Assembly: GCA_949710005.1 (NCBI GenBank)
Contig: OX453276.1
Span: 35,005,947 to 35,069,946 of the forward strand
Source: Ricordea florida
Taxonomy: Eukaryota; Cnidaria; Anthozoa; Corallimorpharia; Ricordeidae
Length of the DNA: 64,000 nt
Direction of reading: 5' to 3'
Within the stretch, counting starts at the first letter, position 1. Each line of letters opens with the position of its first letter. A program made the position numbers and the translations under genes. This document shows positions 61,801-64,000 of this stretch, piece by piece. The notes beneath the pieces are model-generated. The model saw nothing but the letters and a program-made list of their open reading frames with translations. It was not told the DNA's origin and searched no databases.

Positions 61801-63298
61801 GTTGATCTTAAGTGTAAGAAAAGAAAATTTGCAACAATCACATTCATTTGTAGATTCGACGAAATCCCTAAAACTAAGCCATGCATTTTGCTACCACTAC
61901 CATGAGACTGTCGACCACTAACTTTAGCACTACTACATAGCAACAAAAGCACATCACTGACCAACAAAAGCACATCACTGACCGGCAAAAGCACATCACT
62001 GACCAACAAAAGCAGAAAACCAATAAACAACCACGAAAAACCACTTACACTACCACCAGTCTTGCCGCAGAACACTGTAACTATCACTGCAACCAACACA
62101 AATCAACGCACCACCCACAACTACGATCACTACACTGACTGATACTTCTCCTAATACTGCTGTTGCTACAACTTCTGTTGTCATTTTCCTTTGACGCTAC
62201 CACTTCATTTTTACTGCCGTAATTACACTTACGGCCGGAAATGTACGCTGCACTCTTTAACAAACACTTCTTGTTTGGATGAGTGATTTGGGAATACCAC
62301 ATCATTTCATATAGGAGAGATATTAGAGTGTTTTGGTGAGATAAGAACAGTCAAGACACATTGCGGTGTCTAATATGAGGAGTATGAGATTTCGATATAC
62401 CTTCATGACATAATCTCCCACTTGAATTGTGTTTTGATCTTCGGAAATTAAGCCATGCTTCACTTCTTTAACGTATAACCCGCATTCGAACCCCAGACCT
62501 TAATGAAAACAAGATGTTTTACTATTAAGGAGGTATATGTACATTGCGGTTCAGTCAGAAAAGAGAGCGATAAATGTTAAATTGTTCAATGCACCATTCA
62601 ATTACGTCAACGTACCATTCAATTACGTACAGGGGACTCTTATGACTCATGGTGAGTATATATGTTGTGGTTCAATTTTTTCAATGGTTTAAATTTTATT
62701 TTCCTTTGTTTTTTTGGTATGGTAATGAATGAGAATGAGTTTGAAACAAAGGAAAATAAAATTTAAACCATGGATAAAACTGAACCGCAACATATACATG
62801 CGATCTCTGCCGTTCACTAAGAACGACAGATCCACCAGATATTATTCACTGTAGTTTCTGTGCGCAAATCTCAATGGTATCGTTTTTGTTTGCTAGAATT
62901 GTTCTTACCAGTATAGTCTGTATGACTATGTCTGTAGATCACTTTGGTGTTATGGTGAGTGAGGTAGTTTTACATAATTAACGATGTAACATGTAAATTA
63001 CTCCTGCTGTATGTAACTGGAAAATTTGGCTATTTAAATTAAAAAACAAAACAAACTAAATAAGGCAGGAAAGGAAAATGGTGAACAGATTTTCTTGCAT
63101 ACAGTACATGCAAAAAATGATAGCGTTAAGAAATCGGAATGAAACCTTGACGGGCTATAGTTGGTAAAACTTGTTGAGTAACATACCAGAAACAGCAATC
63201 CCAAGATCCTCACGGTGCTCACCTGTTTTGACCTTTTTAGGAACTTTGAGGTCTAGATCAAAACTGATCTGGAATGTACCAAGCGGTCGCTTAAGAAC
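11734..63298 (-). CDS. Gene 2: giant PDZ-SH3-MLCK-Ig-kinase-coiled-coil-Death protein (43 visible exons)
   Basis: Exons from 63298 down to 11734 were chained by eye. Every intron starts GT and ends AG, and all 42 phase joins agree. The exon lengths sum to 11208 bases, so 3735 codons plus TGA, with no internal stop. Residue numbers in other entries count from the first visible codon; the true N-terminus lies beyond 64000. Domain order: PDZ 1-113, linker, PDZ about 315-395, SH3 about 405-478, basic linker to 553, coiled coil 554-693, kinase 1 about 728-1000, calmodulin-binding tail about 1004-1030, Ig 1118-1213, Ig 1233-1326, kinase 2 about 1360-1616, coiled coil from about 1650, Death 3634-3735. 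A cytoplasmic cytoskeletal signalling scaffold is inferred. No symbol assigned. The main doubt is whether one transcript really covers everything. Confidence 0.75.
12219..12621. mobile_element. MITE family B, copy 1, with internal 129-bp tandem duplication
   Basis: Starts with TTAGTACGCGCGCTGTGATTGG and carries inverted phrases CGTACTGTAAGTTA / TAACTTACAGTACGG. A 129-bp segment beginning ATGGATCCTCG is repeated at 12364-12492 and 12493-12621. A second copy of the family lies in opposite orientation at 60283-60570. It sits in the intron before the Death exon. Confidence 0.75.
13041..15534 (-). CDS. Gene 2 exons 39-42: distal coiled coil and serine/proline linker
   Basis: Exons are 15118-15534 (139 codons, phase 0-0), 14324-14412, 13335-13428 and 13041-13236. 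The first three are charged and leucine-heptad rich (for example [37 protein letters not shown]), so the coiled coil continues. The last begins as a helix ([19 protein letters not shown]) and turns into a disordered, phosphorylatable segment: [20 protein letters not shown] followed by PPPTPG. That segment acts as a hinge directly before the Death domain. Phases run 0, 0, 2, 0, 1. Confidence 0.78.
13622..13762. mobile_element. MITE family A, copy 3
   Basis: ATTATGGTTCAATTTTTCC and TGGTTTAAATTTTATTTGCC at the left are mirrored by AGGATAAAATTGAACTACAAC at the right. Intronic. Confidence 0.75.
13891..14060. repeat. 31-bp minisatellite, about five copies
   Basis: The unit TGACCAATGAAATGTTAAAG plus GCAAGTCAAGC repeats head to tail; the last units carry small deletions. 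Intronic. Confidence 0.92.
16752..17225 (-). CDS. Gene 2 exon 38: coiled coil, possible alternative start
   Basis: Acceptor TTCTTATTAACCAG precedes 17225 and donor GTTTGT follows 16752; 158 codons, phase 0-0. It reads S-M-A-E-Q-D-D-D-K..., then short coiled-coil runs ([31 protein letters not shown]) separated by a glycine/serine stretch ([14 protein letters not shown]). The ATG at 17222 has an acidic N-terminal-like context, and four CCAAT motifs lie just upstream on the same strand. It could therefore also be the first coding exon of a 524-residue coiled-coil/Death isoform. Confidence 0.78.
17293..17446 (-). promoter_or_regulatory. Possible internal promoter with four CCAAT boxes
   Basis: On the minus strand CCAAT occurs at 17446-17442, 17423-17419, 17415-17411 and 17297-17293, inside the short intron between exons 37 and 38 and 70-225 bases before the ATG at 17222. 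A CACGTG E-box lies between them (about 17356-17361). No TATA box was noted. An internal promoter is an inference. Confidence 0.35.
17546..20866 (-). CDS. Gene 2 exon 37: 1107-residue coiled coil in one exon
   Basis: Acceptor TTTTATTCGCAG precedes 20866 and donor GTAGGAAG follows 17546; 3321 bases, phase 0-0. The product is almost pure heptad coiled coil rich in E, K, L, Q and N, with repeated short phrases of the form L-K-x-E-x-E-x-L and ENxxL. It resembles myosin-rod, golgin or kinesin-type rods only in composition. No enzyme motif is present. The open frame extends upstream of the acceptor to 20944, but those residues (MTTRRSNGL...) are intron read-through. A rod this long could span well over 100 nm if fully helical, separating the kinases from the Death domain. 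Confidence 0.88.
21593..21984 (-). CDS. Gene 2 exon 36: coiled coil
   Basis: Acceptor TTTTTTTAG before 21984, donor GTGAGA after 21593; enters with two bases and leaves in phase 0. It encodes 130 residues such as [33 protein letters not shown], then a short break (GAGESDES) and another helix ending [12 protein letters not shown]. It joins exon 37 directly. The alternative acceptor four bases downstream breaks the frame. Confidence 0.82.
22280..22570. mobile_element. MITE family C, copy 1
   Basis: Shares with 56460-56690 the phrases GATACAGTGTTTCATCA / GATACGGTGTTTCATCA, AGAGCTGAAA, ACGACxCGCAGCA, GTGATxAAACACATGTA, and GACATCCAAACACGTC-like plus GTGCCTGATTTCCTT. It includes an internal inverted repeat around TGTTTCATC/GATCAAACA. 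Confidence 0.65.
22727..23689 (-). CDS. Gene 2 exon 35: coiled coil
   Basis: Acceptor TTTGATCAACAG before 23689 and donor GTATCT after 22727; 963 bases, entering with two bases and leaving in phase 1. It encodes about 321 residues of heptad coiled coil (for example [37 protein letters not shown]). This is the first long segment of the rod after kinase 2. Confidence 0.85.
24000..24390. mobile_element. Degraded element with GGGTACTCCC ends
   Basis: Carries ATACCCCCAGGGGGTACTCC near the left, repeated CCCCTAAAAGGTAC phrases and a C-run (about 24369-24381) near the right. It has the look of a common non-autonomous repeat; boundaries are approximate. Confidence 0.4.
24452..24758 (-). CDS. Gene 2 exons 33-34: short linker after kinase 2
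   Basis: Exon 33 is 24714-24758 (15 codons, [15 protein letters not shown], acceptor CCTTCTCTCGTTAG). Exon 34 is 24452-24512 (61 bases, [20 protein letters not shown], acceptor GTTCGCAG). The first is phase 0-0 and the second leaves in phase 1, so they bridge kinase 2 and the rod in frame. The residues look unstructured. These small exons are the weakest link in the claim that kinases and rod are one protein, although all phases agree. Confidence 0.65.
25346..25490. mobile_element. Palindromic MITE
   Basis: GCTTATTGACTCAGCTGGG at the left faces TCTACCATTAAGTCAATAAGC at the right, and GGCCCGGACGGGAAAGTATT faces AATATTATCCCGTCCGG. Intronic. Confidence 0.75.
25641..29569 (-). CDS. Gene 2 exons 25-32: second titin/MLCK-like kinase, DFS variant
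   Basis: Exons: 29434-29569, 28694-28894, 27981-28116, 27196-27319, 27056-27104, 26909-26935, 26092-26241, 25641-25686. After an acidic leader ([20 protein letters not shown]) the kinase reads [10 protein letters not shown] (Gly loop), FCAKF (lysine), [11 protein letters not shown] (alpha-C Glu), IMEYARGGDLF (hinge), HLDLKPQN (catalytic loop), [31 protein letters not shown] and [15 protein letters not shown]. It has every catalytic residue except the DFG glycine, which is serine (residue 1504). HLDLKP is typical of the MLCK/titin group. The intron pattern matches kinase 1 almost site by site, so the two probably arose by duplication. No calmodulin segment follows. Activity is uncertain. Confidence 0.88.
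26650..26873. mobile_element. Element with perfect 38-bp inverted ends around a tRNA-derived SINE
   Basis: 26650-26687 (TAATGACATTAATTGATCAT...) is exactly complementary to 26836-26873. Inside, 26727-26798 folds as a tRNA-like cloverleaf with seven acceptor pairs (one G-T), box A TAGCTCAGTTGG and box B GAGTTCGAATCC. Position 33 is C, two stems have mismatches and the acceptor end continues into TTTTTTTTCAGG. A diverged copy with the same flanks lies at 41043-41175. It is therefore a SINE, not a working tRNA gene. It lies in the kinase 2 region on the other strand. Confidence 0.7.
27842..27940. repeat. 24-bp minisatellite, four copies
   Basis: CTGTATCTGCTACACAGAGAGTAA is repeated four times, about 40 bp downstream of the donor of kinase 2 exon 27. 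Confidence 0.95.
30356..31268 (-). CDS. Gene 2 exons 23-24: acidic linker and second Ig (I-set) domain
   Basis: Exon 23 (31212-31268, 57 bases) encodes [18 protein letters not shown], an acidic hinge. Exon 24 (30356-30637, 282 bases, phase 1-1) encodes an intermediate-set Ig: [54 protein letters not shown] and NEAGRVTC. The L-E-W-F-K tryptophan and D-D-x-G-E-Y-x-C signature are those of titin, twitchin and MLCK Ig domains. Cytoplasmic I-set domains bind or space neighbouring kinase domains. Confidence 0.88.
31474..31761 (-). CDS. Gene 2 exon 22: first Ig (I-set) domain
   Basis: 288 bases, phase 1-1, acceptor CCTCAG and donor GTAAATAAG. Reads [71 protein letters not shown]. The first disulfide cysteine of the usual pair is replaced (Y-D-L-E-W), which is common in titin-type I-set domains. 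Confidence 0.88.
31867..31972. repeat. Dispersed copy of the 106-bp family
   Basis: Carries TGTTCAGTAACTTTCCAAAG, ACTGCATGGTTTGATCCACA and AGTTAGAACGACACTGTGTA, as in the tandem array at 42725-43205. Confidence 0.75.
32119..36107 (-). CDS. Gene 2 exons 20-21: calmodulin-binding tail of kinase 1 and acidic linker
   Basis: Exon 20 (36033-36107, 25 codons) ends [12 protein letters not shown]; exon 21 (32119-32428) begins [18 protein letters not shown]. The join gives [19 protein letters not shown], matching the autoinhibitory and calmodulin-binding segment of smooth and striated MLCK (K/R-rich, W anchor, then hydrophobic residues about 13 apart), and split where MLCK genes are. The rest of exon 21 is disordered and acidic ([17 protein letters not shown]) and then lysine-rich. 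This predicts calcium/calmodulin control of kinase 1. Confidence 0.85.
32716..33910. mobile_element. Non-autonomous hAT-like DNA transposon, about 1.2 kb
   Basis: Starts CAGGGCTCAAAGTT and ends AACTTTGAGCCCTG, with GTGCGACCAG / CTGGTCGC-type phrases and repeated TTTTAGGCGCAC inside both ends. CAGGG termini are typical of hAT elements. A clean 8-bp target duplication is not present (CAGTATAA against GTATACAT). No transposase was recognised. Confidence 0.6.
34268..34647. mobile_element. MITE family D, copy 1
   Basis: Begins CATCCATTTTGAAATCACTGGTG and ends at CACTCAGTTCAATTACCG. It contains the palindromic pair TTTTGGTCTGAAATCA and TTTCAGACCAAATTGCA. Copy 2 is inverted at 55945-56300. Confidence 0.75.
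35124..35414. mobile_element. MITE family E, copy 1
   Basis: Shares GACCCGTAGCCCGCAAGGG, GCCCTTGAGGGCGAAGGGTC, CAACTAGTCGGACAGAAAA, ACGAATTTCGCTACTCGAGG and TAGCCAATCAGATTGCGGCA with the inverted copy at 38700-38989. Confidence 0.8.
36483..42584 (-). CDS. Gene 2 exons 11-19: MLCK-type kinase 1
   Basis: Exons: 42542-42584, 41948-42041, 40632-40844, 39443-39581, 38272-38395, 37711-37759, 37551-37577, 37144-37296, 36483-36528. After linker [14 protein letters not shown] and [19 protein letters not shown] the kinase reads [11 protein letters not shown] (Gly loop), VFAAKYV (lysine), [10 protein letters not shown] (alpha-C Glu), [96 protein letters not shown] and DESLKHDWM. The C-lobe is nearly diagnostic of myosin light chain kinase. 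All catalytic residues are intact. Exon ends 14 and 15 are each tandemly duplicated into the following introns. Confidence 0.92.
37850..38300. repeat. Array of exon-15 end plus splice donor, nine copies of about 44 bp
   Basis: On the minus strand each unit carries GGAACTCCTGAGTTTATGG followed by the donor GTACGG, that is the codons for the kinase GTPEFM loop and its splice site. Units start (plus strand, ACCGTACCC) at 37901, 37951, 38001, 38045, 38089, 38133, 38177, 38221 and 38265; spacing is 44 bp, or 50 bp in the two oldest-looking units. The unit at 38265 is the real exon border. Degenerate partial units precede 37901. Confidence 0.95.
38700..38989. mobile_element. MITE family E, copy 2 (inverted)
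   Basis: Reads ATCACCCAACTAGTGGAC, GCCGCAATCTGATTGGCTA, CTCGAGTAGCGAAATTCGTG and CCCTCAAGGGCTACGGGTC, the complement of copy 1 at 35124-35414, and adds a terminal hairpin of GACCCGTAGCCC. Confidence 0.8.
39336..39519. repeat. 92-bp tandem duplication of exon-14 end and donor
   Basis: 39336-39427 and 39428-39519 are almost identical. Each carries, on the minus strand, codons from [13 protein letters not shown] through HLDLK and the donor GTATGAAAC. The copy nearer 39519 is the real exon end (39443); the other lies in the intron. Confidence 0.93.
39582..40631 (-). other. Gene 2 intron of about 1 kb
   Basis: No exon seen. It holds unclassified repeat-like text (for example CCCCCCTTTGAAAACTCCTAGCC at about 39973) but nothing I can name. 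Confidence 0.5.
41043..41175 (-). mobile_element. tRNA-derived SINE, copy 2
   Basis: On the minus strand it reads ACCAGCTCCCAGTT, then AGCTCAGTTTATCAGAGC (box A region), CCGGTATCGCAAGGTCATGG, GTTCGAATTC (box B) and a CCTGATTTTTTTCAGG tail. Flanks and tail match the copy at 26722-26815. Confidence 0.7.
42725..43205. repeat. 106-bp tandem repeat, about five copies
   Basis: Unit landmarks are CAGTACTGTTCAGTAGC, CAAAGAATGGTCATACTGCA, TGGTTTGATCCACAGATG and AAACAAACAGTACCACAG; spacing is 105-107 bp. Single copies lie at 31867-31972, 45766-45905 and 53352-53475. Confidence 0.9.
45081..45650. mobile_element. Penelope-like fragment between inverted terminal repeats
   Basis: About 65 bp at the left (CTATGGCCTCAAGATGGAG, GGTGGTGGTCGCAACGTTCC) is mirrored at the right (GGAACGTCGCGACCACCACC, CTCCGTCGTGAGACCATAG). 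A plus-strand frame inside contains [18 protein letters not shown], which recalls the N-G-Y-P-x-x-F segment after the reverse transcriptase of Penelope-like elements. A hammerhead-like core lies in the left repeat. The coding part is broken and short. Confidence 0.55.
45130..45159 (-). ncRNA. Hammerhead-like core, candidate
   Basis: On the minus strand CTGAAGA is followed by a stem (GACT...AGTC) and GGAAC. The last box is GGAA rather than GAAA, so it is degraded or inactive. It lies in the terminal repeat of the Penelope-like fragment. Confidence 0.3.
45766..45905. repeat. Dispersed copy of the 106-bp family
   Basis: Contains CTGTTCACTGGCTTTCGATC, CATGGTTTGACAGATCG and AAACAAACAGTGCCACAG, diverged from the 42725-43205 array. 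Confidence 0.65.
46103..46521 (-). CDS. Gene 2 exon 10: coiled coil before kinase 1
   Basis: 419 bases, entering with two bases and leaving in phase 0; acceptor TTTGTTTCTTTCAAG and donor GTATTAATC. It encodes 139 residues of clear heptads ([55 protein letters not shown]), ending ASAMLDKHE. It is joined through a phase-1 codon to exon 9 on one side and to the kinase linker on the other. It could drive dimerisation of the kinase module. Confidence 0.82.
48667..49339. mobile_element. 659-bp near-perfect palindrome with 7-bp flanking duplications
   Basis: Arms of about 320 bp run from CACAGGCATCCC (48674) to the centre near 49003 and back to GGGATGCCTGTG (49332). The only difference noted is near the loop (ATTCCTTTC against ATTTCCTTTTC). 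GACAAAG flanks both sides (48667-48673 and 49333-49339), as expected of a recently inserted foldback element. It has no coding potential. Confidence 0.88.
51604..51702. mobile_element. Short inverted-repeat element
   Basis: GACCTGACTTTTATGTCCC faces GGGATATAACAGTCAGGTTT, flanked by GGTGTAA and TTACACC; the centre is a CTACTACAACTAC tract. Confidence 0.65.
53352..53475. repeat. Dispersed copy of the 106-bp family
   Basis: Contains AAGAATGGTCACATTACATG, GTTTGATCCACAAATGATT and AAACAAACAGTACCACAG. Confidence 0.7.
53542..53697. mobile_element. Perfect palindrome with 72-bp arms
   Basis: ACAAATTGACGTCAGTTTTT at the left is mirrored exactly by AAAAACTGACGTCAATTTGT at the right; the loop is about 12 bases. 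A degraded half copy (TGTGTCTGTACTCTTATTGA) follows at about 53755-53775. Confidence 0.85.
53830..54056 (-). CDS. Gene 2 exon 9: post-SH3 acidic and basic linker
   Basis: 227 bases, acceptor CTCTTTTTTTAG, donor GTAATG, phase 2 in and 1 out. It starts [20 protein letters not shown], then acidic [10 protein letters not shown], then a basic helix-like stretch [20 protein letters not shown]. The position matches the HOOK region that follows the SH3 of MAGUK proteins. In MAGUKs a guanylate-kinase domain comes next; here the next exon is coiled coil. Confidence 0.75.
54257..55229. repeat. TACC/GGTA tetranucleotide tract, about 1 kb
   Basis: Nearly pure GGTA repeats with GGTAAGTA, GGTCGGTA and GGTATGTGGGTC variants that recur in blocks, giving a loose higher-order pattern (for example the blocks near 54735-54905 and 55021-55165). 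Frames on the minus strand read only YLPT repeats and are artefacts. Confidence 0.97.
55437..55645. repeat. Dispersed repeat, copy 1 (inverted partner at 57085-57280)
   Basis: CTAACCGTTCTTATATATA, TTTTTTGGTGATCATTTTCG, CTCATAACATGAATGGTTGA and ACTTAGTGGGTTAA are found in reverse complement at 57085-57280. Confidence 0.65.
55731..56419 (-). CDS. Gene 2 exons 7-8: MAGUK-type SH3 domain
   Basis: Exon 7 (56371-56419) encodes [16 protein letters not shown] and exon 8 (55731-55913, 61 residues) [19 protein letters not shown] then [24 protein letters not shown] and GLVPCMGR. The order LYVR-xxxPY, E-L-S-F-x-x-G-E, W-x-x-A and G-L-V-P is that of an SH3 domain. The D-S-L-Y-V-R entry and the inserted hinge (NYDQARQ) resemble MAGUK SH3 domains such as DLG5. 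Phases 1, 2 and 2 join cleanly to PDZ B and exon 9. The canonical ALYDY is altered to TIHPY, so proline-peptide binding is uncertain. Confidence 0.8.
55945..56300. mobile_element. MITE family D, copy 2 (inverted)
   Basis: Begins GGTAATTGAACTGAGTGGAG and ends CCGGTGATTTCAAAATGGGTG, the complement of copy 1 at 34268-34647. A fragment of the same family lies at about 56818-56885. Confidence 0.75.
56460..56690. mobile_element. MITE family C, copy 2
   Basis: Same order of phrases as 22280-22570: GATACGGTGTTTCATCACAT, GAGAGCTGAAAATACGACAC, GATGAAACACATGTACG and ATATCCAAACACGTCACGG. Confidence 0.65.
57085..57280. repeat. Dispersed repeat, copy 2
   Basis: Reverse complement of 55437-55645: TTAACCCTTAAAGTCCCAGT, TCAACCATTCATGTTATGAG and CACCAAAAAAGAATTG. 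Confidence 0.65.
57290..58070 (-). mobile_element. Broken Penelope-like retroelement fragment with GIY-YIG remnant
   Basis: Two minus-strand frames (57726-58067 and 57372-57656) read in order as the C-terminal part of a Penelope-like element. The first has [14 protein letters not shown] and KVFIKLPF. The second has ARIAEH-like [40 protein letters not shown], the usual end of the GIY-YIG endonuclease. A frame break and missing cysteine segment lie between. The reverse transcriptase is absent, so it is dead. Confidence 0.65.
57307..57329 (-). ncRNA. Hammerhead-like core, candidate
   Basis: On the minus strand CTGATGA is followed by a small stem (GGC-AAACA-GCC) and GAAAACG. It lies just after the end of the Penelope-like fragment, where hammerhead motifs are known to occur. 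Flanking stems I and III were not convincing by eye. Confidence 0.4.
58104..58217. mobile_element. Inverted-repeat element
   Basis: GTATCTGGGTAACTGTGCAC faces GTGCACAGTCTCCCAGATAC; the inner arms CTACCCCTCCCCTAACCCA and TGGGTTAGGGGAGGGGTAG are exact. Confidence 0.8.
58671..60081 (-). CDS. Gene 2 exons 5-6: PDZ domain B
   Basis: Exon 5 (59931-60081) encodes [20 protein letters not shown] then [21 protein letters not shown] and LQVGDRLFK. Exon 6 (58671-58776) encodes [21 protein letters not shown] and [14 protein letters not shown]. The carboxylate-binding loop is GLGLEVSGG, with [14 protein letters not shown] and the D-L-x-x-A-T...A-x-x-I-V-Q-L-L alpha-2 helix, so the domain is complete. Donor GTAAGTG at 58670 leaves phase 1, which joins exon 7 in frame. 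PDZ domains bind C-terminal peptides of membrane proteins; the ligand is unknown. Confidence 0.88.
59059..59160 (-). mobile_element. tRNA-derived SINE head
   Basis: On the minus strand it reads GTAGTAAGAGCACTCGCC, then CCGAGTTCGATTCCCGGCCC (a box B) and CGTCATATGTCGACGGGCAC. It abuts the minisatellite at 59160, so the array may have grown from its edge. Confidence 0.55.
59160..59692. repeat. 24-bp minisatellite, about 22 copies
   Basis: The unit is close to CCAACCCTGCTCCCCAACACTGCG with 23- and 24-bp forms and CCCTACTACCCCAACACTGC variants. A block of about 190 bp containing TCCTCCAATACTGTGTCAAC recurs at about 59378-59450 and 59578-59650. Long frames on both strands are repeat artefacts. 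Confidence 0.95.
60283..60570. mobile_element. MITE family B, copy 2 (inverted)
   Basis: Carries CCGAGTTCGAGGCCTGGAC, CCGTAACTTACAGTACGG, AACGAGGTTTGTAAGATATT and CGCGCGTACTAACTGAGAG, the complement of 12219-12621. The centre is a strong palindrome around TCCGCTCGGATTTATGGCCC. Confidence 0.8.
60650..61254 (-). CDS. Gene 2 exon 4: serine-rich linker between PDZ domains
   Basis: 605 bases, acceptor TACTTTCTCGTAG, donor GTTGGT, phase 0 in and 2 out, about 201 residues. It is rich in serine and acidic residues ([38 protein letters not shown]) and probably disordered and phosphorylated. No domain recognised. Confidence 0.8.
61574..61668. repeat. 31-bp minisatellite, three copies
   Basis: GGTACAATTCAGCACACTGT plus ATAAATTATAA repeated three times, ending six bases before the donor side of exon 3. 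Confidence 0.9.
61678..63298 (-). CDS. Gene 2 exons 1-3 (visible): PDZ domain A
   Basis: Exons 63187-63298, 62401-62498 and 61678-61806. They read [40 protein letters not shown] then [32 protein letters not shown] and [20 protein letters not shown]. The loop L-G-I-A-V-S-G-G, the I-x-V-G-D-Y/x-V-M-K-I-N-G segment and the final strand identify a PDZ domain. Exon 1 enters in phase 0 from an exon beyond the window. Phases 1 and 0 join the three exons. Confidence 0.82.
61939..62013. repeat. 21-bp minisatellite, three to four copies
   Basis: CAACAAAAGCACATCACTGAC repeats between exons 2 and 3 of gene 2. Confidence 0.88.
62659..62796. mobile_element. MITE family A, copy 4
   Basis: The best-preserved copy: TATATGTTGTGGTTCAATTT at the left and AAACTGAACCGCAACATATA at the right, with GGTTTAAATTTTATTTTCC and its exact complement inside. 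Confidence 0.85.
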
Positions 63299-64000
63299 CT
63301 GTAAAATGAAAAGATGTTTGAAAAACGGACAAGAAAAATCAGTTACGTGAAAGATATAACTCGTGGTAGAAGCCTTAAACACTAGGGCTTACAGTCTTTG
63401 CATTTGCTTTGTCGAAAAAACAATTCTAAATTTTCATAGAGAAGCTTTGCCTGTAAGGGTTATCAATCAGGAACTGAAATATCTAGCGAGCAAGATGGCT
63501 GCTTAACCACTTTACATATATGTTATTTACCGGGCGGGAGGTCCGTATGGGAAAAAGCTGTGCCCGAGGTCTTGAGTACGGCCCGAGGCCCAAGGCCGAG
63601 GGCCGTTTTCAAGACCAAGGGCACAGTTTTTTCCCATACGGAGCGACCTACACCGGTAAATAACTTATTTATTTTTTTCTGTTTGTTTGCTTTTTTTTTC
63701 AATTTGCCGCGAATAGCGCGGATAAAAATCCGGACCGTGGTCCGTATCGTAAAAAGCTGGACCGGTTTCGAGCGCGCGATTAGCCAATCAGATTCGAGGA
63801 TTTGGGATTCCGGCCTGCTGAGATGCTTCAGAAAAAAATAATTCTGCTTATTTTAGACTACCTTAAGACAAAGCCTGAAAATGCCTCATTTCTTCAAGAA
63901 ACAACTATTTCCAGCCTCGCCTTTCATATCCACAACGAATCAGTTTAACAGCAGATTTTAAAAGAATACTGTATCCATTTTATAGATTGTTATACACTGG
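63299..64000. other. Gene 2 intron running off the right edge
   Basis: No exon seen. A palindromic element with GTCCGTATGGGAAAAAGCTG and its complement lies at about 63538-63655, and a related piece (GTGGTCCGTATCGTAAAAAG) follows at about 63737. Confidence 0.6.
63538..63655. mobile_element. Palindromic MITE
   Basis: GGTCCGTATGGGAAAAAGCTG is mirrored by CAGTTTTTTCCCATACGGAG, with a GC-rich centre (GGCCCGAGGCCCAAGGCCGA). Confidence 0.75.

Overview
The window is animal (metazoan) genomic DNA. It has split genes with GT-AG introns, phase-matched exons and a dense load of short palindromic transposons. The gene content (secreted C-type lectin/EGF/TLDc protein, titin/MLCK-type kinases, MAGUK-type PDZ-SH3, Death domain) together with many MITEs, tRNA-derived SINEs and Penelope-like scraps fits an anthozoan cnidarian such as a stony coral. 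That assignment is an inference; nothing here proves the species.

Layout. (1) Positions 1-1763 are a 79-bp minisatellite lying directly against the first visible exon of gene 1. (2) Gene 1, plus strand, 1779-8456, is the 3' part of a gene with six visible exons encoding C-type lectin domain, three calcium-binding EGF repeats and a TLDc domain; its start lies left of the window. (3) Positions 8457-11733 are a repeat-filled spacer between convergent genes. (4) Gene 2, minus strand, 63298 down to 11734, fills the rest. I could chain 43 exons, all with GT-AG borders and matching phases, into one open frame of 3735 codons plus a stop; the 5' end lies right of the window. No other convincing gene was seen.

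Gene 2 reads, from N to C: PDZ, serine-rich linker, PDZ, MAGUK-type SH3, basic linker, coiled coil, MLCK-type kinase with a calmodulin-binding tail, Ig, acidic linker, Ig, second titin-like kinase with DFS in place of DFG, about 1900 residues mostly of coiled coil, and a C-terminal Death domain. I know of no described protein with this order. The PDZ-SH3 part recalls DLG5/CARMA scaffolds without their guanylate-kinase domain. The kinase-Ig-kinase part recalls MLCK, obscurin/UNC-89 and SPEG. The Death domain suggests an adaptor function. The simplest reading is a giant cytoplasmic scaffold linking membrane or junction complexes to calcium/calmodulin-controlled actomyosin and to Death-domain partners. 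This is the candidate undescribed system of the window.

The introns are also notable. Three separate tandem duplications (44 bp x9, 92 bp x2, 75 bp x2) each copy an exon end together with its splice donor. There is a near-perfect 659-bp palindrome with 7-bp flanking duplications, several palindromic MITE families in two to four copies, inverted MITE copies flanking kinase-1 exons, three hammerhead-ribozyme-like cores (two beside Penelope-like fragments), a 1-kb TACC tract and several minisatellites.
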